Positions 34,313 through 42,865 of a stretch of 64,000 bases of DNA are shown one piece after another. This DNA comes from Adlercreutzia wanghongyangiae. Its GTDB lineage: Bacteria; Actinomycetota; Coriobacteriia; Coriobacteriales; Eggerthellaceae. The first letter of the stretch is position 1, and the number at the start of each line of letters is the position of its first letter. The DNA lies in contig NZ_JAYMFF010000014.1 of assembly GCF_035989245.1 (NCBI RefSeq), forward strand, positions 124,001 to 188,000. The letters run 5' to 3'. The notes below the pieces were generated by a model that was not told where the DNA came from, did not search any database, and saw nothing but the letters and a program-made list of their open reading frames with translations. The translations under genes were made by a program, and so were the position numbers.

Positions 34313-34870
34313 CTACCTTAGCACGAGCATGTCGCGGCCCACGGCAAGGGCCACCTTGTCGCCTTCCAGGGCATTCAGCAGCGCGATGCCGAACACCAGC
34401 GCCGTGCCCGGCCCGGCGGCGGTAATAAGGTTGCCGTCCACCACCAAGTCACTGCCCGCCTGGTACACACCCGCGGGAAACGCTTCCTCGCAACCGGGGT
34501 AACACACCGCCTCGCGACCATCCAACAGCCCCAATTTCGCCAGAATGGTGGGGCCGGCGCAAATGGAGCCCACCAGTCCATCGGCCGCCATGCGACGGCG
34601 CAGCTCGTCGGCCAGCGCAGGGCAGGCCTCCAGGTTCTCCACGCCCACCGAACCGCCGGGCATAACCACCATGTCGTAGGTAGCCAGGTCCACATCGCTC
34701 ACCAGCTTGTCGGCGCGCACGCTCACCTCCTGGGCCGCCGTTACCTCAACACGGCCCATCACCGACACCAGGTCGACACCCACACCACCCCGGCGCAGCA
34801 CATCGGCCGGGCCGATCGCCTCCACTGGCTCGAACCCGTCACCCAGCATAATCGCCACCGTCTTCGCCAT
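34313..34870 (-). CDS. DJ-1/PfpI family protein
   Basis: The 185 aa protein has the complete DJ-1 fold: a glutamate in the GFEPVEA loop (about 14-17), the nucleophile elbow GSICAGP with Cys104, and a VVMPGG strand. Family roles include glyoxalase III, deglycase and chaperone activity; which applies here is unknown. The ATG at 34870 gives the usual short N-terminus; an upstream in-frame codon is less likely. A fragment of a paralogue lies at 13452-13543. Confidence 0.88.
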   Translation of the reverse strand: MAKTVAIMLGDGFEPVEAIGPADVLRRGGVGVDLVSVMGRVEVTAAQEVSVRADKLVSDVDLATYDMVVMPGGSVGVENLEACPALADELRRRMAADGLVGSICAGPTILAKLGLLDGREAVCYPGCEEAFPAGVYQAGSDLVVDGNLITAAGPGTALVFGIALLNALEGDKVALAVGRDMLVLR

Positions 34871-34982
34871 GGCACGCTTCCTTTCCACGCGGTTTTCCTT
34901 GAGTCGTGCGCCTGAGCATAGCGTATTTCACGTGCAACGAGCCGAAATCGAAAGCAAGTTGCCGCTTTCAAGCACCCTTTCG

Positions 34983-35120
34983 CGACAAAACCAACGATTC
35001 TCAGAAGGCCATGGGCAAAATCCGGCCTCCCCAACCCTAAATTCAACGCAAAACAGGCGTTTTGCCGCCCATGCAACGCTAAAAAGCGGGCCAGGGTTCT
35101 GAGAAACGTAACTTTTGTCG
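34983..35120. repeat. 138-bp element with 24-bp terminal inverted repeats
   Basis: Arms 34983-35006 and 35097-35120 pair at 20 of 24 positions (both ends read CGACAAAA inward). They enclose about 90 bases without an ORF between the DJ-1 and mnmA genes. Same design as the elements at 10063 and 37694. Confidence 0.65.
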
Positions 35121-35128
35121 GAAAATCC

Positions 35129-36421
35129 CTAGAAGCTGCGCGCCGCCGTGCCGCCCCCAATAACCAACTCGCCGTCGTATACCACCACAGCCTGACCTGG
35201 AGCCGCGGCGCGCTGCGGCTCAGCGAAGACGACTGTCAACTCATCGGGACCGGTCTGCTCCACCGTGGCATCCACAGGACGCTGGCGATAGTGGGTCTTT
35301 ACCCGCACGCGCCGCGGACCACCTAGAGCGTCCCCGCCAATGAGATTCACGTCGCGTGCCACCACGCCGCGGCTTTCCAGCTCATCCCTAAAGCCGACGA
35401 CGAGGCGATTGGCCGTGTTGTCCTTCCCCAGCACGTACAGCGGTTCGCGCGCCGCCACGCCGATGCCCTTGCGCTGTCCAACGGTGTAGTGAATGAGCCC
35501 GGCGTGCTGGCCGAGCACCCGACCCGCGTGGTCGACGATCTCCCCTGGCGCGAAGGCATCGGCAGCCGAGGCAATCGCCAGCCCCGCCTCCGCAAGAGCA
35601 GCCTTCGGGTTTTCCCCCATCCCAGCCAACCTCGTCTCCGTAGGGGCGGCCTTCAGGCCGCCCTCGATCCCGCGCATCAAAGACGCGCGCGAAACCGCCC
35701 CCTCGCAATCACGAACTCGGCACCAGCCCTCAATGAAACCCGCGTAATCGCCGTCGGGCACGAAGCAGATGTCTTGGCTCTCGGGCTTGTCCGCCGTGGT
35801 GAAGCCGTGATCACGGGCCAGGGCGCGCACCTCGTTCTTAGTCAGATCGCCCAGCGGAAACAGCATATGCGCGAGCGTGTCCTGGGTAAGATGGTACAGC
35901 ACGTAGCTCTGGTCTTTGGCGACATCGGCTGCCCGCAGCAGCTGCCAGCGCCCGCTCACCTCGTCCCACCGACGCCGCGCGTAATGCCCCGTGGCCACAT
36001 ACCGCAGGCCCAGCTCGCGGCGGCGCTGCTGGAGCGCCTCGAACTTCAAGTAGCGGTTGCAATCGATGCAGGGGTTCGGCGTGCGCCCCGTCAAATAGGC
36101 CTCGCAGAAGGGACGCACCACCGCCGCGTCAAAGCGGTCACGCAGGTCAAAGGCGTCATGGGGAATGCCGAGATGTCGGCACACGGCTCGCGCGTCCTCC
36201 ACGTCGCGCGACGAGCCGCAGACAGCTCCCTCGCTCCAGGCAGCTGCGCCACCCGCGCCGGCTGCGACATCGCCATGCAACACCATCGTAGCGCCGCGCA
36301 CGTCGCAACCAGCCCGTTGCAGCAGAAGCGCACACACCGAGCTATCGACCCCACCGGACATGGCGGCCATGACGCTGCCGGCGGGAAGCTCCCCACCGAT
36401 TCTGTCATCCCGAGAAATCAT
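35129..36421 (-). CDS. mnmA: tRNA 2-thiouridylase MnmA with an internal insertion
   Basis: The 430 aa enzyme thiolates U34 of certain tRNAs using ATP and relayed sulfur. It has the PP-loop AMSGGVDSS (20-28), catalytic Cys118 in NPCIDCN, and Cys219 in SQDICFVPDGDYAGF. After that motif about 57 residues (232-288) intervene before FAPGEIVD, where typical MnmA proteins continue almost directly. Part of this insertion is encoded by a palindromic repeat (35644-35663). The start at 36421 has no strong ribosome site; a later ATG just before AMSGGVDSS is possible. Confidence 0.9.
   Translation of the reverse strand: MISRDDRIGGELPAGSVMAAMSGGVDSSVCALLLQRAGCDVRGATMVLHGDVAAGAGGAAAWSEGAVCGSSRDVEDARAVCRHLGIPHDAFDLRDRFDAAVVRPFCEAYLTGRTPNPCIDCNRYLKFEALQQRRRELGLRYVATGHYARRRWDEVSGRWQLLRAADVAKDQSYVLYHLTQDTLAHMLFPLGDLTKNEVRALARDHGFTTADKPESQDICFVPDGDYAGFIEGWCRVRDCEGAVSRASLMRGIEGGLKAAPTETRLAGMGENPKAALAEAGLAIASAADAFAPGEIVDHAGRVLGQHAGLIHYTVGQRKGIGVAAREPLYVLGKDNTANRLVVGFRDELESRGVVARDVNLIGGDALGGPRRVRVKTHYRQRPVDATVEQTGPDELTVVFAEPQRAAAPGQAVVVYDGELVIGGGTAARSF
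35643..35663. repeat. Palindromic repeat inside the mnmA coding sequence
   Basis: GGGCGGCC-TTCA-GGCCGCCC (35644-35663) preceded by TAG resembles the dispersed TAGGGGCG palindromes found between genes in many bacteria. Here it is translated in frame, giving GIEGGLKAAPTE within the extra segment of MnmA. Confidence 0.6.
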
Positions 36422-36614
36422 GGGGGCATGATAGCACAGCGGCCGCCAGTGCCGCCCGACACTAGTCAGCACCTCTGCAAACGCAGCGGGGCCCATCGCT
36501 CCTGCAGCAGGCCGCGGGAGTCTGCATGCGCCCATCCCGCTGTACTCGCCGCAGAGCACTCTCGGACGCCCCTTCGACCGGCCGCGCGTTTTTCCCGCCC
36601 GCGCAAACAAGCAA

Positions 36615-36742
36615 GCATGGTAGGCTGTGTCCCATGCAGGGGTACCGCCCGACGACGTTCAGCGCGTCGCCGCCGCGGTTGAGAGGGCGGCCGCCCAACC
36701 CTTCGAACCTGTCAGCTAACACTGTCGTAGGGAGCATGCTCA
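36615..36742 (+). promoter_or_regulatory. TPP (THI element) riboswitch
   Basis: The conserved TPP aptamer parts occur in order: CAGGGG at the start of P2, GGTTGAGAG, ACCCTTCGAACCTG, and CGTAGGGA. The closing helix P1 pairs CATGC (36633-36637) with GCATG (36734-36738). An upstream GCATGG (36615-36620) can pair with the same 5' strand and could act as an alternative helix. A terminator follows before thiM, so thiamine pyrophosphate should stop transcription. Confidence 0.93.
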
Positions 36743-36750
36743 CCAGCATA

Positions 36751-36778
36751 AGGCGCTCCCCCAGGGTGCGCCTTTTTT
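36751..36778 (+). terminator. Riboswitch-controlled intrinsic terminator
   Basis: AGGCGCTCCC (36751-36760) pairs with GGGTGCGCCT (36764-36773) with one mismatch, followed by six T residues. It sits between the TPP aptamer and the thiM ribosome site. Confidence 0.88.
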
Positions 36779-36800
36779 GCTTCCGGAAAGGAACGATCTC

Positions 36801-37646
36801 ATGACCCAGATCGCCGAAGCCGAGCTGCGGACCCGTATGGCCCGCGCCGTGCGCGAGGTGCGCGAAACCAACCCGCTCGCGCCGTCCATCACCAACACTG
36901 TCACCCAGAACTTCGTCGCCAATGCCCAGCTGGCCACGGGCGGTTCGGCCGCCATGGTATACCTGCCCGACGAGGCAGAGTGCGTGGCAGGCCTGGGTGG
37001 CGCCGTGTACATCAACTTGGGCACGCTGCTGCCCGTATACGCCGAGACGGTACCCGCCTGCGCCCGTGCCTGCGCCGAGGGCGACACGCCTTGGGTGCTC
37101 GATCCGGTGGGCGTGGGCATCGGCAGCCTGCGCACCCGGCTCATCCAGGAAGTGCGCCAGTGGCCGCCGGCCATCGTGCGCGGCAACGCCTCCGAGATCA
37201 TCGCCGTGGCCGAGTTGTGGGGTCTGAATGCCGCGCGCGTCGACACGCAGGGCCCGCGCGGGGTGGATGCCGCCGACTCGGTGGAGGCCGCCCGCACCGC
37301 CGCTGTGGCCATCGCCCGCTTCACCGGGGGCGCCGTAGCCGTATCGGGCCCGGCGGACCTCGTCACCGACGGCACCGTGATCGTGCGAGCCGAAGGCGGC
37401 AGCCCGCTCATGTGTTCCGTTACCGGCTCGGGCTGCTCGCTCGGCGGCGTGGCCACGGTGTACGCTTGCGTGGCCGACCCCTTCACGGCTGCCCTTACCG
37501 CTACGACCGCCTACAACCTTGCGGGCGCACGGGCGGCGGCGCGTTGCGAGGGCCCGGGCAGCTTCGCCGTGGCCTTCCTGGACGAGCTTTCCCACATCAT
37601 CCCCGAAGAGGCCGCCGACGCGCCCCTCACCTTCGAGGCCGCCTGA
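36801..37646 (+). CDS. thiM: Hydroxyethylthiazole kinase
   Basis: The 281 aa kinase phosphorylates the thiazole alcohol for thiamine salvage. ThiM landmarks are ITNTVTQNFVANAQLATGGS, WVLDPVGVGIG, VRGNASEI and the anion-hole motif SVTGSGCSLGG (usually TGTGC). It is the first gene after the TPP riboswitch, with a GGAAAGGAA ribosome site. thiD and thiE are not in the window. Confidence 0.95.
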   Translation: MTQIAEAELRTRMARAVREVRETNPLAPSITNTVTQNFVANAQLATGGSAAMVYLPDEAECVAGLGGAVYINLGTLLPVYAETVPACARACAEGDTPWVLDPVGVGIGSLRTRLIQEVRQWPPAIVRGNASEIIAVAELWGLNAARVDTQGPRGVDAADSVEAARTAAVAIARFTGGAVAVSGPADLVTDGTVIVRAEGGSPLMCSVTGSGCSLGGVATVYACVADPFTAALTATTAYNLAGARAAARCEGPGSFAVAFLDELSHIIPEEAADAPLTFEAA

Positions 37647-37693
37647 TTCCCGACAACCGAAACCCGTTTGCTGCACAAAAAGACCCCGACTTT

Positions 37694-37842
37694 GGTCACG
37701 GATTCGACTTTTGTGCAAATCTAACGACAAAACGGCGTACAAAGGCCGCCTCTGCACGCCCTCGCAGCCCCCACGGGTTGCTCCCAAGGCGATTCGGCGG
37801 GATTACTCTCGGCGCCGCTGCACAAAACTCGAATCCGTGACC
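37694..37842. repeat. 149-bp element with 24-bp terminal inverted repeats
   Basis: Arms 37694-37717 and 37819-37842 pair at 23 of 24 positions (GGTCACGGATTCGACTTTTG at the left end). They enclose about 100 bases without an ORF between thiM and the thiamine-binding gene. This is the best-conserved of the three elements of this design. Confidence 0.8.
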
Positions 37843-37884
37843 AGAAATGACCGCTTGCATTGCACCCGTCAGAAAGGACGCCCC

Positions 37885-38184
37885 ATGAACACCCTCGTTG
37901 CCGTCGCCATCGCTCCCTTCGGGGTGGGCGACGAGCTGGCCCCCTACGTAGCCGACGTCGTGCGCGTCATCCGCGCGTCGGGCCTTCCCTGCCGCACCAC
38001 CTCCATGTTCACCGAGATCGAAGGGCCCTGGGACGAGGTGATGGCCGCGGTGCGCGACGCCACCTTCGCCCTGGCCGACCGGGGCATCCGCACCGAGGTC
38101 ATCCTGAAGGCCGACGTGCGCCCCGGACACACCGACACCCTGCACACCAAGGTGCAGAAAGTGGAGACGCTGCTGGCCGAATAG
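37885..38184 (+). CDS. Thiamine-binding protein, MTH1187/YkoF-like
   Basis: This 99 aa protein (VAVAIAPFGVGDELAPYVAD, then TTSMFTEIEGPWDEVMAAV) matches the MTH1187/YkoF-like family. Some members bind thiamine or the pyrimidine precursor HMP. It follows thiM across a repeat element, and its own ribosome site is AGAAAGGA. A role in thiamine handling is inferred from family and neighbour. Confidence 0.8.
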   Translation: MNTLVAVAIAPFGVGDELAPYVADVVRVIRASGLPCRTTSMFTEIEGPWDEVMAAVRDATFALADRGIRTEVILKADVRPGHTDTLHTKVQKVETLLAE

Positions 38185-38378
38185 CCAATCCACCGTTCGC
38201 CACGGGGTCTGCACAAACTCGGCTGCATCGCCCGCGCATCAGGGGCCCTCGCCAGCAGAACAGCTTGCTCGACGAGGCACCCCTTCACAACTTCGCACCA
38301 ACTTCGCAAAGAGCCTTACACCGCTGACCGAGACCGCTATGATGCTTTCCGGCAAAACCCCGACGAAAGGCAGACTCC

Positions 38379-39179
38379 ATGTTGCGCAGGATCATCCAGA
38401 TAGACGAAGAGAAGTGCACGGGTTGCCGCCTGTGCGTCGACGCCTGTCACGAAGGCGCCATCGGCATGGCGAACGGCAAGGCGCGACTGTTGCGCGACGA
38501 CTACTGCGACGGCCTCGGCGACTGCCTGCCGGCCTGTCCCACCGACGCCATCACCTTCGTGGAACGCGAGGCGGCGCCCTATGACGAGGCAGCTGTGACC
38601 GCGCATCTGACAGCCCGAGCTGCCGTCGGAAACGTTGCGGAAGGCGCCCCCGCTCGCTCGGCGCCCACCAGCGCCCCCATCGGTTGCCCCGGCGCGGCGC
38701 CCCGCACGCTTCCCCCCACCCCTGCTCCCACGCCGGGCAGCTGCCCTGGCTCGCGCAGCCGCAGCCTCTCCAGCGCCGCCGACGCCTCGCCCGCGAACAC
38801 GGCCGCCGCGATGCCGAGCCGCCTGGCCCAGTGGCCAGCCCAGATCAAACTCGTACCTGTCAGCGCCCCCTACTACCAGAGTCGTGGCTTGCTCGTAGCC
38901 GCCGATTGCACCGCGTTCGCCTGCGCCAGCTTCCACGAGCGCTTCATGAGCGGCAACGTCACCGTCATCGGCTGCCCGAAACTCGACGAGGGCAGCTACA
39001 CCGACAAGCTGGCCGCCATCATCGCCGCCAACGACATCACCTCGGTTACCGTCGCCCGCATGGAGGTGCCCTGCTGCTGCGGTCTGGAACGCGCGGCCGC
39101 CGATGCCCACACTCGCGCCGGGAAGGACATCCCCTTCGACGTGATCACCTTCTCCGTCACCGGCGACGTCATCGGCTGA
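38379..39179 (+). CDS. 4Fe-4S ferredoxin with proline-rich linker and extra Cys domain
   Basis: The 266 aa protein starts with a ferredoxin domain: C13/16/19/23 and a second motif CDGLGDCLPACP (C43, C49, C53), the variant common in small ferredoxins encoded near hybrid cluster proteins. A Pro/Ala/Ser-rich linker follows (about 85-130). The C-terminal domain carries CTAFACASFHERF, IGCPKLDEGSY and MEVPCCCGL, resembling iron-sulfur proteins of unknown role. It overlaps the convergent pdxR-like gene by 11 bases. No dedicated partner is adjacent. Confidence 0.8.
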   Translation: MLRRIIQIDEEKCTGCRLCVDACHEGAIGMANGKARLLRDDYCDGLGDCLPACPTDAITFVEREAAPYDEAAVTAHLTARAAVGNVAEGAPARSAPTSAPIGCPGAAPRTLPPTPAPTPGSCPGSRSRSLSSAADASPANTAAAMPSRLAQWPAQIKLVPVSAPYYQSRGLLVAADCTAFACASFHERFMSGNVTVIGCPKLDEGSYTDKLAAIIAANDITSVTVARMEVPCCCGLERAAADAHTRAGKDIPFDVITFSVTGDVIG

Positions 39180-40761
39180 GCATCTCTCGCATGGCAGTCG
39201 CGATAACGGCCGCTACCTCCGGCGCGCGCTCTTCAGCCAGCGACGCAAAGCTCATGACGAAAGCCGGCGCGTCGGAGGCACCTTCCGTACGATAGTCGGA
39301 CAGCGGCGCCAGCCGCACACCCCGGGCCGCCGCGCACTCAACCATAGCCCGTTCGCAGACCCTCGCGTCCGCTGCGGGCACGCCCTGCACCTCCATAAGG
39401 AAATGCAGACCGGCACCCACATTACGCAGGCGCAGCCGCTCGGCAGCCTCCGATGCGCCTAGCGCTTCCACCAAGGCGTTCTGCAGCCGGCGAAAGTAGG
39501 TGCGCTGACGGTTCACATGGCGCTCGTAGTCGCCCGATTCCATGAAGCGCGCTAACGTCAGCTGCTCCAAAGCTCCCACCGTACAGGCGTAGAAGCCGAG
39601 TTGGTCGCGGAAACGCGCGGCCAGCTCCCAGGGCAGCACCACATATCCAATGCGGAAGGCCGCGCCCAGCGTCTTGGTGAACGTGTTCGCGTACACCACG
39701 CGCTCCGCCCCGTCGAGGGCCGCGAGCGGCGGCACGGGACGACCCGTCATGCGAAACTCGCAGTCAAAGTCGTCCTCTATCAGGTAACGGCGCCCTCCCG
39801 CATCTTGTCCGTCGCCCCGCGCCCACGCCAGCAGCTCCTGGCGACGCCTCACCGGTGTGGTTGTTCCCAGCGGGAACTGATGCGAGGGCATGCAGTGCAG
39901 CACATCCACTCCCGCCGCCGTCAGAGCCGCCGGCATCGGCCCCGCATCGTCCACGGGAACCATCGCCACCCGCACGTCGTTGGAGCGGTAAATGCGCACT
40001 AGCCGCGGATAGCCCGGGTTTTCCACCCCGTAAACGAGCCCGCGCCCAAGCAGCTGCACGAGCAAGCCGTAGAGCGACTGGGCGCCCGACCCTACGACAA
40101 TCTGGTCGGGATGCACTTCCATACCTCGGAAGCCTCGCAGATGGGCCGCAATGGCCGCACGCAGACGAGGCGAACCTTGGGAGCCAGCCGCCTGAAGCAC
40201 CGTGCGCTCGCTCTCGTCGGCCAACACACGCCGCAACGTGCGCGCCCAAGCTGCATAGGGAAACAGCCCCTCCGGCGCCGTCGTCCCCGTGAAGTCGGCC
40301 AGCCATTCCGTACCACAAACCGCATTCGTGCCGCAAACCGCATCCCCTGAGCCGAAAAAATTCACTTGTGATGCAGCCGTCTCGTTTGGTAGGCCCTCAT
40401 GTGCGCTCTTTCGACTCGTTTCTGCATCACAACCGCAATTTTGGCGACCGAAAACGGCACCTCGCCCCATCATTCCAGCTTCGTTTGCATCACGACCGCA
40501 AAAAGACGGCATTTTGCGCCCGATTTCCTGCACATAGTAGCCACTGCGCGGAACGGAACGCACATAGCCCTCGGACAACAGCTGGTCGTAGGCGCCCTCC
40601 ACGGTAACCACGCTCACCCCCAGGTGACGAGCAAAAGCCCGCTTAGAGGGCAGGCGCTCATCGGATGCCAAAGCCCCTCGCTCAATGTCGGCCCGTAATG
40701 CTCGGTAAAGCTGCTCGTACAGGCTTTCTTTGGCCTCTCTGCTCAAAGTGTAGGTAAGCAC
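39169..40761 (-). CDS. pdxR: MocR/PdxR-type regulator (GntR helix-turn-helix fused to aminotransferase fold)
   Basis: The protein of about 530 aa has an N-terminal GntR winged helix (EQLYRALRADIERGALASDE, then VTVEGAYDQLLSEGYV) and a C-terminal fold-type I aminotransferase domain (PLP lysine in ANTFTKTLGAAFRIGY). It is divergent from pdxS, the standard position of PdxR, which activates PLP synthesis when PLP is low. The linker is unusually long and contains a Cys/Gly/Asn-rich stretch encoded by repeat-like DNA (40366-40501). A GTG at 40761 preceded by AAAGGGTGG is preferred to a GTG 15 bases upstream. Confidence 0.88.
   Translation of the reverse strand: MLTYTLSREAKESLYEQLYRALRADIERGALASDERLPSKRAFARHLGVSVVTVEGAYDQLLSEGYVRSVPRSGYYVQEIGRKMPSFCGRDANEAGMMGRGAVFGRQNCGCDAETSRKSAHEGLPNETAASQVNFFGSGDAVCGTNAVCGTEWLADFTGTTAPEGLFPYAAWARTLRRVLADESERTVLQAAGSQGSPRLRAAIAAHLRGFRGMEVHPDQIVVGSGAQSLYGLLVQLLGRGLVYGVENPGYPRLVRIYRSNDVRVAMVPVDDAGPMPAALTAAGVDVLHCMPSHQFPLGTTTPVRRRQELLAWARGDGQDAGGRRYLIEDDFDCEFRMTGRPVPPLAALDGAERVVYANTFTKTLGAAFRIGYVVLPWELAARFRDQLGFYACTVGALEQLTLARFMESGDYERHVNRQRTYFRRLQNALVEALGASEAAERLRLRNVGAGLHFLMEVQGVPAADARVCERAMVECAAARGVRLAPLSDYRTEGASDAPAFVMSFASLAEERAPEVAAVIATAMREMLSR
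40366..40501. repeat. Inverted and direct repeats inside the pdxR linker
   Basis: TTGTGATGCAG (40366-40376) pairs perfectly with 40422-40432. TGCATCACAACCGCAA (40423-40438) recurs as TGCATCACGACCGCAA (40486-40501). The segment is in frame and codes for the low-complexity linker of the PdxR-like protein. Its span (136 bases) is similar to the intergenic palindromic elements in this window. Confidence 0.6.
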
Positions 40762-40898
40762 GGGCCACCCTTTCACATTCTTTCATGAAGACAAACGCTC
40801 ATCTGACCTTATTAAAACTTTCAATTTTGACTATAACAGCAAGATCAGATTTCACGTACCCTCTCGGTCATAGCTTTTTCGCATGAAAGGAACCGCCC

Positions 40899-41819
40899 AT
40901 GGCCCTCGAACATTCCGTCGCACCCACCGCCCCCGCCAGCACCCCCTCCTCGGAGCGCGCCGCCCTCAATCGCCAGCTCGCCCAAATGCTGAAGGGCGGC
41001 GTCATCATGGATGTCACCACGCCCGAGCAGGCGCGCATCGCCGAGAAGGCCGGCGCGGCGGCCGTCATGGCGCTCGAGCGCATCCCCGCCGATATCCGCG
41101 CGGCAGGGGGCGTATCCCGCATGAGCGACCCGGCCATGATCAAGGGCATCCAGGACAGCGTATCCATCCCCGTCATGGCGAAATGCCGCATCGGCCACTT
41201 CGCCGAGGCGCAGATCCTGCAGGCCATCGAGATCGACTACATCGACGAATCCGAGGTGCTCTCGCCGGCCGACGACACCTACCACATTAACAAGACCGCC
41301 TTCGCCGTGCCCTTCGTCTGCGGGGCACGCGATTTGGGTGAGGCCCTGCGCCGCATCGCCGAGGGTGCCACGATGATCCGTACCAAAGGCGAACCGGGCA
41401 CCGGCGACGTGGTGCAAGCCGTGCGCCACATGCGCCGCATGAACGCCGAGATCCGCCGCATCCAGAACCTGCGCGACGACGAGCTGTTCGAGGCTGCGAA
41501 GGAGCTGCGCGTGCCCGCCGACCTGCTGCGCGAGGTGCACGAAGCGGGGAAGCTGCCCGTGGTGAACTTCGCCGCCGGCGGCATCGCCACCCCGGCCGAC
41601 GTCGCCCTCATGATGCAGCTGGGGGCCGAGGGCGTTTTCGTGGGCAGCGGCATCTTCAAGTCGGGCGACCCGGCCCGGCGAGCGGCGGCCATCGTGAAAG
41701 CCGTCACCAACTACGAGGACGCTGAGATGCTCGCAACCCTTTCCGAGAACCTCGGCGAGGCCATGGTGGGCATCAACGAACAGGAGATCCGGCTCATCAT
41801 GGAAGAGCGAGGGCAGTAG
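40899..41819 (+). CDS. pdxS: Pyridoxal 5'-phosphate synthase lyase subunit PdxS
   Basis: This 306 aa protein matches PdxS along its length: MLKGGVIMDVTTPEQARIAE, MALERIPADIRAAGGVSRM, VMAKCRIGHFAEAQIL and the phosphate loop AAGGIATPADVALMMQLGAEG. PdxS makes PLP from ribose 5-phosphate, glyceraldehyde 3-phosphate and ammonia supplied by PdxT, encoded next. Divergent pdxR lies 137 bases upstream. Confidence 0.98.
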   Translation: MALEHSVAPTAPASTPSSERAALNRQLAQMLKGGVIMDVTTPEQARIAEKAGAAAVMALERIPADIRAAGGVSRMSDPAMIKGIQDSVSIPVMAKCRIGHFAEAQILQAIEIDYIDESEVLSPADDTYHINKTAFAVPFVCGARDLGEALRRIAEGATMIRTKGEPGTGDVVQAVRHMRRMNAEIRRIQNLRDDELFEAAKELRVPADLLREVHEAGKLPVVNFAAGGIATPADVALMMQLGAEGVFVGSGIFKSGDPARRAAAIVKAVTNYEDAEMLATLSENLGEAMVGINEQEIRLIMEERGQ

Positions 41820-41963
41820 CGGCGGCGCCTCGTCCTCGCTCGACACGCAACCATCTGTCGCCCCGCGCACATGGATCATTTACCTATCGTATCCACGCCC
41901 CACACCACGCACGCGTCCATCACCCACGAACGCCGTTTCGCTTGCTTGCACCTAGGAGAACCC

Positions 41964-42617
41964 ATGAGACCCGCCATTGCCGTCCTCGCCCTGCAAGGCG
42001 CCTTCATCGAGCACGAGCAGCGCCTGCAAGCCCTCGGCTGCGATACCGTCGAGCTGCGTCAGGCCGCCGATCTTAACCGTCCCTTCGACGGCGTGGTGCT
42101 CCCCGGCGGCGAGTCCACCGTGCAGGCGAAGCTGCTGCGCGATCTGAGGATGTTCGAGCCGATGCGCCAGCGCATCGCCGAGGGCCTTCCCGTCCTCGGC
42201 ACCTGCGCCGGCCTCATCCTGTTGGCCGACCACTTCCGCACGCTGCCCGTCACCGTGCACCGCAACGCCTACGGCCGCCAACTCGGCAGCTTCCATGCCG
42301 AGGGCCGCTGGGAGGGCACCGGAGAAGCAGCGGAAACGTGCAGAACGGCCGACGCAAGCGGCACGCCCGGCACAACCCGCGCGGGCGACGATTCGGGCAT
42401 CTCTCCCTCACCCCCGCTCGAGTCCGTCCCCCTCACTTTCATCCGCGCCCCACGCATCGAAGCTGTCGGCCCTTCGATCACGCCCCTGGTCACTCTGAAT
42501 GGCACGCCGGTGGCCGTGCGCCACCGCAACCAAATCGCCGCCGCCTTCCATCCAGAACTTGACTCCGACAACCGCCTCTACGAGACATTCCTCGCATTAA
42601 CGGCAGCCCCAGGCTGA
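41964..42617 (+). CDS. pdxT: Pyridoxal 5'-phosphate synthase glutaminase subunit PdxT
   Basis: The 217 aa class I glutaminase has LPGGEST (47-52), nucleophile Cys81 in GTCAGLILLA, and the His196/Glu198 pair in FHPELD. It supplies ammonia to PdxS. A poorly conserved, Ser/Pro/Thr-rich insertion of about 40 residues (116-156) is not usual for PdxT, which is otherwise about 190 aa. The start follows TAGGAGAA. Confidence 0.96.
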   Translation: MRPAIAVLALQGAFIEHEQRLQALGCDTVELRQAADLNRPFDGVVLPGGESTVQAKLLRDLRMFEPMRQRIAEGLPVLGTCAGLILLADHFRTLPVTVHRNAYGRQLGSFHAEGRWEGTGEAAETCRTADASGTPGTTRAGDDSGISPSPPLESVPLTFIRAPRIEAVGPSITPLVTLNGTPVAVRHRNQIAAAFHPELDSDNRLYETFLALTAAPG

Positions 42618-42865
42618 TCGATAAACTATACCCATCGACCGTGGCCTTAATTCTAGAGATTTATATGCGTTTTCAAGCAAATCGGATGCTTTTGGCCAGA
42701 AAACGGAAGATCTATAAACGATTCAGGCAAAAGCGCATAGACATCTCCTCGATTTTGGCCAAAAAATGCCCCAGTAGGCGCGGAAGAGGTCTATTTTGCT
42801 TATACATCTTGGCTTTCTTGACCAAAAACCGGGCTACTGATTCCGGAAAGCCGCAATGCGCGGGC
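42618..42865. other. AT-rich intergenic region with TTTTGGCC-type repeats
   Basis: About 250 bases between convergent pdxT and vsr. TTTTGGCCA occurs at about 42689 and 42755 and TTGACCAAAAA near 42817. I see no ORF. It may hold a degenerate relative of the long palindromic elements found elsewhere in the window. Confidence 0.3.

Noticed and set aside
36422..36631. Region before the TPP aptamer checked for a further gene or second riboswitch
   Set aside because: No ORF with a ribosome site and no second aptamer consensus; it is the upstream region shared with mnmA on the other strand.
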